This document shows, one piece after another, positions 28,797-34,266 of a DNA stretch of 34,266 nt. The stretch is from the NCBI GenBank assembly GCA_964529715.1, contig CAZGXI010000044.1:1-34266 (forward strand), written 5' to 3'. The DNA comes from CAZGXI01 sp964529715. GTDB taxonomy: Bacteria > Chloroflexota > Anaerolineae > Aggregatilineales > Ch27. The notes under the pieces were generated by a model. The model did no database searches, had not been told where the DNA came from, and worked only from the letters and a program-made list of their open reading frames with translations. The position numbers were made by a program, and so were the translations under genes. How positions within the stretch are numbered: position 1 is the first letter of the stretch; each line of letters starts with the position of its first letter.

Positions 28797-30113
28797 ATGA
28801 CGCACATCCTTCTGCGCGACCTGGACATTCCCGACATCAAGGAGTACGCCGTTTACGTCGAACACGGCGGCTACGCAGCCCTGCGCAAGGCCGTGACCAC
28901 CATGACGCCCGACCAGGTGATCGACGAGGTCAAGGCGTCGGGGCTGCGCGGACGGGGCGGCGCGGGCTTCCCCACCGGCGTCAAGTGGAGCTTCATTCCC
29001 AAAAACGAACCGGCGAAGTACGTGGTGGTCAACGCCGACGAATCCGAGCCGGGCACGTTCAAGGACCGCCAGATTCTGGAGGGCAACCCCCACCAGTTGA
29101 TCGAAGGGGCCATGATCGCCGCCTACGCCATCCAGGCCAGGGCGGTGTACGTCTACCTGCGCGGCGAGTTCTGGGACATCGCCGCCGCCCTGGAACAGCG
29201 CATCGCCGAGGCGCGGCAGGCCGGCCTGATCGGCCAGCATATCCTGGGCACAGACTGGTCGTGCGAGATGTACACCCACCTGGGCGCGGGCGCGTACATC
29301 TGCGGGGAAGAAACAGCCCTGCTCAACAGCCTGCAAGGGCTGCTTGGCCAGCCGCGCGTGCGTCCCCCTTTCCCGGCGCAGAAAGGCGGCGGCCTGTACT
29401 ATGAGCCGACGGTGGTGAACAACGTCGAGACGCTGACCAACGTGCCCTGGATCATCACCAACGGCGCGGCGGAATATAAGAAGATCGGCACGGAGCAGAG
29501 TCCCGGCCCCAAGATTTACTGCCTCAGCGGCAACGTGGCCCGACCCGGCAACTACGAACTGCCGCTCGGCGTCACCTTCCGCGAGCTGATCTTCGAGCAC
29601 GCGGGCGGCATTCCCGACGACAGGGCGCTCAAGGCCATTCTGCCTAGCGGCGCGTCAGGGCCGATCCTGCCCGCGACGGACGCCGTGCTCGACACACGCC
29701 TGACCTACGAGGATGTGGCAAAGATCGGCTCCACGCTTGGCTCGGCCTCGATCATCCTGCTGGACGAGACGGTCAATGTGGCCTGGGCCGCTGCGAAGAT
29801 GATGCGCTTCTTCTCGCACGAAAGCTGCGGCAAGTGCACGCCCTGCCGCGAGGGCACGTACTGGCTGCGGCGGCGCTACGAGGCGCTCCTGGCGGGCCGG
29901 GCTTCTGAAGCCGACCTGGCCGTGATGAACGACGTGGCGAGCAACATGAGCGGCGTCACGCTGTGCGCGCTGGGGGATTTCGCCGTGAACCCGGTCACGG
30001 CGACGATCAAACACTTCCGCCAGGACTACCTGGAATTCGTCAAACAGGCCGCCGCCGACCGGAAGACCGGCCCGCTCAAGGCCCGTCCCGCGAAGGACGC
30101 CGCCGCGCGGTAG
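28797..30113 (+). CDS. nuoF: NADH-quinone oxidoreductase subunit F (NADH/FMN-binding)
   Basis: A 438-residue 51-kDa-type subunit. The glycine-rich G-R-G-G-A-G-F-P-T-G (residues 52-61) binds NADH/FMN, followed by N-A-D-E-S-E-P-G-T-F (FMN) and G-A-G-A-Y-I-C-G-E-E-T-A-L. The 4Fe-4S cluster N3 ligands are Cys344, 347 and 350 in S-C-G-K-C-T-P-C-R-E-G-T plus Cys390 in T-L-C-A-L. It takes electrons from NADH and passes them down the peripheral arm of complex I. Usually it lies in a nuo cluster beside nuoE and nuoG; here the neighbours are a histidine kinase and a GHKL ATPase. It could also serve a hydrogenase or formate dehydrogenase of the same fold. The unit is closed by a strong terminator at 30145-30180. 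Confidence 0.95.
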   Translation: MTHILLRDLDIPDIKEYAVYVEHGGYAALRKAVTTMTPDQVIDEVKASGLRGRGGAGFPTGVKWSFIPKNEPAKYVVVNADESEPGTFKDRQILEGNPHQLIEGAMIAAYAIQARAVYVYLRGEFWDIAAALEQRIAEARQAGLIGQHILGTDWSCEMYTHLGAGAYICGEETALLNSLQGLLGQPRVRPPFPAQKGGGLYYEPTVVNNVETLTNVPWIITNGAAEYKKIGTEQSPGPKIYCLSGNVARPGNYELPLGVTFRELIFEHAGGIPDDRALKAILPSGASGPILPATDAVLDTRLTYEDVAKIGSTLGSASIILLDETVNVAWAAAKMMRFFSHESCGKCTPCREGTYWLRRRYEALLAGRASEADLAVMNDVASNMSGVTLCALGDFAVNPVTATIKHFRQDYLEFVKQAAADRKTGPLKARPAKDAAAR

Positions 30114-30144
30114 GAGATGTAATTTACTATCAAAAGGATTTGAT

Positions 30145-30180
30145 GGGGCGAAGAATTAACCTTCGCCCCCGTTTTATTCT
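30145..30180 (+). terminator. Intrinsic terminator of nuoF
   Basis: GGGGCGAAG (30145-30153), loop AATTAAC, CTTCGCCCC (30161-30169), then CGTTTTATTCT. A perfect 9-base stem. Confidence 0.92.
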
Positions 30181-30202
30181 ATACACAACTCGACATAGGT
30201 AC

Positions 30203-30232
30203 TTGAATGTTGTATCACAAGTGGTATATAAT
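30203..30232 (+). promoter_or_regulatory. Promoter of the GHKL ATPase gene
   Basis: TTGAAT (30203-30208), 18 bases, perfect TATAAT (30227-30232). The spacer holds an imperfect palindrome TATCAC-AA-GTGGTA, a possible operator. The AT-rich style differs from neighbouring promoters. Confidence 0.65.
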
Positions 30233-30274
30233 TAATTTTGTTAGGGACACGCAAGATGCAAGGAGATAGTTGTG

Positions 30275-32659
30275 ATGGAAGAGCTTGAAGGCATAAGAGC
30301 CGAAAGACTTTGCAAAAGTCTTCTGCAAGCCGAAACCGAACGTGATGTTATTAAACTCTTGAAAAATGCAGGTGTGTGGAGTGATCCTCAAGCATGGAGA
30401 CCTTTTGGAGATAACGAAAACAATTATTCGATTATCGGTAATCAACAGGGCAATCCCATAGCTGCTATAGTTGAAAAATTTGTTAATAGTATTGATGCTG
30501 TATTGATGCGGGAATGCTATCTTAGAGGGCTTGACCCCGAAGGATCAGACGCTCCACCGACTATAACGCAGGCACTGGAAGATTTTTTTGAGGTAAAACA
30601 GGGTAATCTCGCAAATATTTCTGCATCACGAAGAAATAAACTTGCCAAGAATATCGGTTTTGTAGCGACCGGCCAAAAACAAAAACCTAATTATATTATC
30701 TTTGATCTTGGAGAAGGGCAAACTCCCGAAATGATGCCTGACACGCTGTTATCACTTTCTAAATCCAATAAATTACGTATTCCTTTTGTGCAAGGCAAAT
30801 TTAACATGGGAGGGACAGGAGTTTTACAGTTTTGTGGTCAGAATAACTTCCAGTTGATTATCTCACGACGCTCTCCTCAAGTAGCTCAGGCTGTTAACCC
30901 ATCCGATTCCACCGCTAATCAATGGGGCTTTACAATCGTCCGGCGTGAAGCCCCTAGCCAGGGACGCAGGAACTCAATGTTTACTTACTTGGCTCCCAAA
31001 GGGAGAATACCCTCCTTTCATAGCCAAGCAGTCCAAATCCCTGGCGGACGGTCTGGCGCTCCCCAACTGCCGTCATTGGAATGGGGCACAATTATTAAGT
31101 TGTTTGAGTACGATATGAAAGGAGCAAAGTCACATATCAGATTAGAGTTTTATAATAAAGCATCTCTTCTTCTAACCCGCCCCGGTTTGCCAATACGCCT
31201 CTTTGAATGTCGAAACTACGAAGATCCAGTCAGCGAAGTTACTTTATTTGGGTTACATGTCCGACTAGAAGAAGACAGACGTGGTGTATTGGAAGAAGGC
31301 TTTCCGACACATGATGAATTAAATATTAACGGTGAACGTCTAAGGGTTTCAATTTATGTTTTTCGTAAAGATCGTGCCAAAGAATATCGTGAAGATGAGG
31401 GTGTAATATTCACAGTTAATGGTCAGTCCCAGGGTTTTCTCCCTCGTAGCTTTTTTAGCAAACAAAGTGTTGGTATGGCATATCTTGCTGATTCTATATT
31501 TATTATCGTAGATTGTGATAACATAAGTACTAGGGCACGCGAAGACCTTTTTATGAACAGTCGGGATCGTCTGCGCCGTAATGAATTTCGATCGACTATT
31601 GAGCGTGAACTTGAGGAAATAATTGGTAAACACCCCGGTTTACGGGAACTAAAGGAACGTCGTCGTCGTGAGGAAATTGAAGGACACTTAGCACAAGCTA
31701 AACCTTTAAGGGATACGCTTGAGCAGATTATTAAGAAATCCCCTGCATTGGCAACTTTTCTTGTTCAGGGTAAGGATATAAGCAATCCTTTTAAGTCGCG
31801 CCTAGTTGGTGAGCAGCAGATCTTTGAGGGGAAGCGTTTTCCCTCCTTTTTTCGTCTCAAGAAAGGAGAAGAAAAGAAAACTTGTCACATAAACATGCGT
31901 TTCCGCGTACAGTTTGAGACCGATGTTGTGAATGACTATTTTGGTCGTGACGAACGTCCTGGGCGCTTCACACTTCATGTAAATGGGCATCCTCACGACA
32001 ATTACAAGCTAAATTTGTGGAATGGAATTGCGACTCTTACTGTGACTTTGCCCATTGACGCTCAGATCGGACAAACATTATACTGCAAAGTTTGGGTGGC
32101 GGACGATACATTGGTTGAACCCTTCTACAGTTGTTTTGAACGACACATCTCTGACGCGGTCGAAAGCAAGGGAGGAACTGCGGGTAGACGCTTACCCCCA
32201 GCAGGAGTCGGTGAAGGGGATAGGCAGATTCCCGATACACTGGGGCTTCCTAATGTGGTTGAAGTGCGAATGGATGAATGGAAATTACATGGGTTTGACA
32301 GGTATAGTGCGCTCAGAGTTGTTGACAGTGGTGACAGCGGGTACGATTTTTACGTGAATATTGATAACGTGTATCTAGGGACGGAGATCAAGAATGCTAA
32401 CGGTGTGGATGTGCATCTGCTGAAAACTCAATTTGAATATGGCATGGTGCTCCTGGGATTGGCATTGATTAAAGATTATGAAGAAAGCCATAAGCCTGAG
32501 CGCCGGGATAACTCAAGCGGATTTGACGAGGAATCCCCCGAGGATTTCGTATTTAGGCTATCAAAGTCAGTCGCGCCAATTCTGCTTCCATTAATGAAAT
32601 TAAGTGAACTTCAAGTTGAAGTGGATGAAGACGCCCTAGAACAGACAGAAATCATCTAA
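30275..32659 (+). CDS. Orphan GHKL (HSP90/MORC/MutL-type) ATPase, probable horizontally acquired defence or stress protein
   Basis: A 794-residue cytosolic protein. The Bergerat ATP fold lies at about 40-250: E67-K-F-V-N71-S-I-D74-A (N box), D144-L-G-E-G148 (G1) and G174-K-F-N-M-G-G-T-G182 (G2/lid). A transducer-like domain follows (about 260-430), then a charged helical segment (about 440-490, E-L-K-E-R-R-R-R-E-E-I-E-G), an Ig-like strand-rich segment (about 555-620) and a C-terminal alpha/beta domain (I-K-N-A-N-G-V-D-V-H). The start is ATG at 30275 with AAGGAG upstream; GTG 30272 is possible. The gene is visibly AT-rich, with A/T-ending codons, unlike everything around it, and has its own promoter. 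Relatives of this ATPase class accompany restriction or anti-phage genes, but no partner is in view. Function is inferred. Confidence 0.8.
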   Translation: MEELEGIRAERLCKSLLQAETERDVIKLLKNAGVWSDPQAWRPFGDNENNYSIIGNQQGNPIAAIVEKFVNSIDAVLMRECYLRGLDPEGSDAPPTITQALEDFFEVKQGNLANISASRRNKLAKNIGFVATGQKQKPNYIIFDLGEGQTPEMMPDTLLSLSKSNKLRIPFVQGKFNMGGTGVLQFCGQNNFQLIISRRSPQVAQAVNPSDSTANQWGFTIVRREAPSQGRRNSMFTYLAPKGRIPSFHSQAVQIPGGRSGAPQLPSLEWGTIIKLFEYDMKGAKSHIRLEFYNKASLLLTRPGLPIRLFECRNYEDPVSEVTLFGLHVRLEEDRRGVLEEGFPTHDELNINGERLRVSIYVFRKDRAKEYREDEGVIFTVNGQSQGFLPRSFFSKQSVGMAYLADSIFIIVDCDNISTRAREDLFMNSRDRLRRNEFRSTIERELEEIIGKHPGLRELKERRRREEIEGHLAQAKPLRDTLEQIIKKSPALATFLVQGKDISNPFKSRLVGEQQIFEGKRFPSFFRLKKGEEKKTCHINMRFRVQFETDVVNDYFGRDERPGRFTLHVNGHPHDNYKLNLWNGIATLTVTLPIDAQIGQTLYCKVWVADDTLVEPFYSCFERHISDAVESKGGTAGRRLPPAGVGEGDRQIPDTLGLPNVVEVRMDEWKLHGFDRYSALRVVDSGDSGYDFYVNIDNVYLGTEIKNANGVDVHLLKTQFEYGMVLLGLALIKDYEESHKPERRDNSSGFDEESPEDFVFRLSKSVAPILLPLMKLSELQVEVDEDALEQTEII

Positions 32660-32755
32660 GGCGTGTTCACGCCTAGTCGAACGGTGTGATTTTTCCTTTA
32701 TAGCAGCCTCGGCGCTATACTTCCCCCCACTTCGCACACGGAGGATGACTCGCGT

Positions 32756-34266
32756 ATGCCCGACTGGTTAGCCCCGGCGCTGGCTGTGCTGCCGACGGTG
32801 CTCGGCGTCTTTCTGGCGGTCGGCGTCCCCTGGGCGCTGGCGATCTTGCCCCGCCGCGACTGGCGCGACCGCGCACTGGTGCTGGCGCTGGCGCTGGCGC
32901 TCGGCCCGACTCTGCTCACGGCGGTGATGTTCCTGCTCGGCACGTTCGCCCGGATCACGCTGGCGGGGTCGCTGCTGGCGGCGGCGATCCTGGCGCTGTG
33001 GGGCGGCGTGATCGCGTGGCTCCGGCAGCAAAAACCGGTAGGGACACAGGATGCCGTGTCCCTGTCATCGCCCTGGATGGCCTGGGAAAAGCTGGTCCTC
33101 GCTGCCCTGCTGATCGCCGCGTTGGGGCGGATCGTCCACGCGGCGTTCTGGCCCTTCACCGCCTACGACGTGCTGTGGGTCTACGGCTACAACGCGCGCG
33201 TCTTCACCCTGACGGGCCAGATTCCCGCCAGCATGGGCTACTATCCGCAGATGATCCCCCTGAGCTACACCTTCGCCCAACTGGCCTGGGGCGGCGTAAA
33301 CGATCATGCGGCGCGCATGGCGATGCTGCCATTTGCGTGGGGGAGCATCCTGGCAGCGTACCTGCTGGGTGCGCGGCTGTGGAACCGGCGCGTGGGACTG
33401 CTGACGGCGACGCTGTGGACCTTCTACCCCCATCATGGGCAGTGGGCGCAGTTCGGCGACCTGGAAGTGCCGCTGACCTTCTTCTTCACGCTGGCGGCGC
33501 TGTTCTTCATCCTGGCGTGGCGCGAGGATCCCCCCCCGACGGCGGAAGACTCCCCCGGCGTTGCGCTGCGACGCCTGCCGCCTGTCGCTTCGACGCGGGC
33601 CTATGCCCTGCTTTCCGGCCTGATGCTGGGCGGCGCGCTGTGGATCAAGCCGACGGCGGGCGCGCTGGTGTGGGGAATCGGGCTGGCCGTGCTGGTCGAG
33701 GCCGTCCGTGTGCGCCTCGATTGGACACGCCTGTGGCCCAAAGTGCGGCTGGCGATCCTCACCGGGCTGGCAGCTGTGCCTATCGGTGGGATGTGGTACG
33801 TGCGCAATCTGCTGCTGGGCCACCCGGCAGTGGAGTTTCCCCCGGCCTACTGGCTGACGCAGGCCCAGCGCAGCGGGCAGGAACTTGGCTGGCCACTGCT
33901 GATCCTGGCGCTGCTGGCGGTCTATTTGCTGCTCGGCCCGTCGGAGCGCCGCCCGGACTGGCGGCTGCTGCTCCCCGGCGTGGCGCTGCTGATTCTGGGC
34001 GCGCTGCCGTCGGCGGGGGTGTGGGTCGGCACACGCACCCACCGCCTGACTCTGGAAGAGATCGCCGTGATGCTCCTCGGCGCTCTTTTGTACTTGGCGG
34101 CTTTCTCGAACCGCCAAGTCGCCAAGACTGCCAAGTTTCCTGGTTTGCTCTTGGCGAACTTGGCGTTTTGGCGGTTAGACGGTACCGCCTGGCTGATTGC
34201 CGCCCTTGTGCTGCCGTACTTTGTGACCTGGTTCTGGTCCTATTCGTACCATCCCCGGCTGGCCTT
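32756..34266 (+). CDS. Polytopic membrane glycosyltransferase (GT39/GT83, ArnT/PMT-like), C-terminus beyond the window
   Basis: At least 503 residues are visible, with no stop before the right edge. About ten hydrophobic helices alternate with short loops. The first outer loop contains the acidic motif F-W-P-F-T-A-Y-D-V-L-W-V-Y (Asp near residue 143), where lipid-sugar-dependent GT-C enzymes place catalytic acid. Q-F-G-D-L-E-V-P-L-T-F and W-I-K-P-T-A-G-A-L-V-W further support a GT-C fold. It would move a sugar from a polyprenyl-phosphate donor to lipid or protein outside the membrane. The start is ATG at 32756, with GGAGGA ten bases upstream. Two repeat palindromes lie in frame inside it (33040-33063 and 34109-34176), adding T-Q-D-A-V-S-L and N-R-Q-V-A-K-T-A-K type insertions. 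Confidence 0.85.
   Translation, partial: MPDWLAPALAVLPTVLGVFLAVGVPWALAILPRRDWRDRALVLALALALGPTLLTAVMFLLGTFARITLAGSLLAAAILALWGGVIAWLRQQKPVGTQDAVSLSSPWMAWEKLVLAALLIAALGRIVHAAFWPFTAYDVLWVYGYNARVFTLTGQIPASMGYYPQMIPLSYTFAQLAWGGVNDHAARMAMLPFAWGSILAAYLLGARLWNRRVGLLTATLWTFYPHHGQWAQFGDLEVPLTFFFTLAALFFILAWREDPPPTAEDSPGVALRRLPPVASTRAYALLSGLMLGGALWIKPTAGALVWGIGLAVLVEAVRVRLDWTRLWPKVRLAILTGLAAVPIGGMWYVRNLLLGHPAVEFPPAYWLTQAQRSGQELGWPLLILALLAVYLLLGPSERRPDWRLLLPGVALLILGALPSAGVWVGTRTHRLTLEEIAVMLLGALLYLAAFSNRQVAKTAKFPGLLLANLAFWRLDGTAWLIAALVLPYFVTWFWSYSYHPRLA
33040..33063. repeat. In-frame palindrome inside the membrane glycosyltransferase gene
   Basis: AGGGACAC-AGGATGCC-GTGTCCCT. It resembles the CAGGGACG/CGTCCCTG hairpin after rpsT. 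It falls in a loop between helices 3 and 4. Confidence 0.55.
34109..34176. repeat. Family D inverted repeat inside a coding region
   Basis: AACCGCCAAGTCGCCAAGAC then TGCCAAG on the left; CTTGGCGAACTTGGCGTTTT then GGCGGTT on the right. The 27-base arms have about five mismatches. A shorter arm, CTTGGCGG (34094-34101), also pairs with CCGCCAAG (34111-34118). The frame is kept through it. Confidence 0.7.

Overview
The window is GC-rich bacterial chromosome (about 60-65% G+C by eye, except one AT-rich gene). Thr-Pro-rich lipoprotein linkers, mostly orphan gene order, many palindromic or heptad intergenic repeats and small zinc-ribbon membrane proteins suggest Chloroflexota, probably Anaerolineae-like. 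That assignment is inference; no rRNA is present. No tRNA, CRISPR array, rRNA or replication origin was seen. Ten undetermined bases at 11608-11617 mark an assembly gap.

Layout. 1-3006: envelope and polysaccharide genes (DegT/DnrJ aminotransferase end, family 2 glycosyltransferase, FemAB-like protein, left-handed beta-helix acyltransferase). 3270-4707: a TauE/SafE-cupredoxin membrane protein and a cold-shock gene with promoter, long leader and terminator. 4943-8487 (minus strand): two Nudix hydrolases, a creatininase-family hydrolase and two SpoIIAA/STAS-like paralogues, with two copies of a structured element of about 0.3 kb, one of which splits one paralogue. 8689-11356 (minus): a membrane J-domain protein, a zinc-ribbon protein and an M14-like carboxypeptidase lipoprotein. 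11531-15341 (plus): a Thr-Pro-linker lipoprotein, a membrane-anchored protein and a family 5 solute-binding protein. 15513-17018 (minus): a secreted alpha/beta-hydrolase peptidase. 17208-20198 (plus): a CoxM-like FAD subunit, a double zinc-ribbon membrane protein and ribosomal protein S20. 20376-28651: an OmpR-type regulator with a degenerate receiver, an M20 peptidase, a pseudo-receiver/GAF protein, a DUF512 radical SAM protein, a membrane-anchored protein and a six-TM hybrid-sensor histidine kinase. 28797-30113: nuoF alone. 30275-32659: a foreign-looking AT-rich GHKL ATPase. 32756-end: a polytopic membrane glycosyltransferase cut by the window edge.

The most unusual feature is the repeated element at 6157-6468 and 7470-7807 (minus orientation). 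Both copies follow GTGA, are rich in hairpins, end in a large terminal palindrome and carry no transposase. Copy 2 cuts a gene cleanly: removing it with no target duplication restores a frame that matches the intact paralogue next door. This resembles HEARO/omega-RNA-type or IS200/IS605-derived non-autonomous elements, but the family is not proven. The second notable item is the orphan AT-rich GHKL ATPase between nuoF and a glycosyltransferase, which looks like horizontally acquired cargo, perhaps defence-related. At least six families of small repeats fill intergenic gaps, and some have entered coding sequence.
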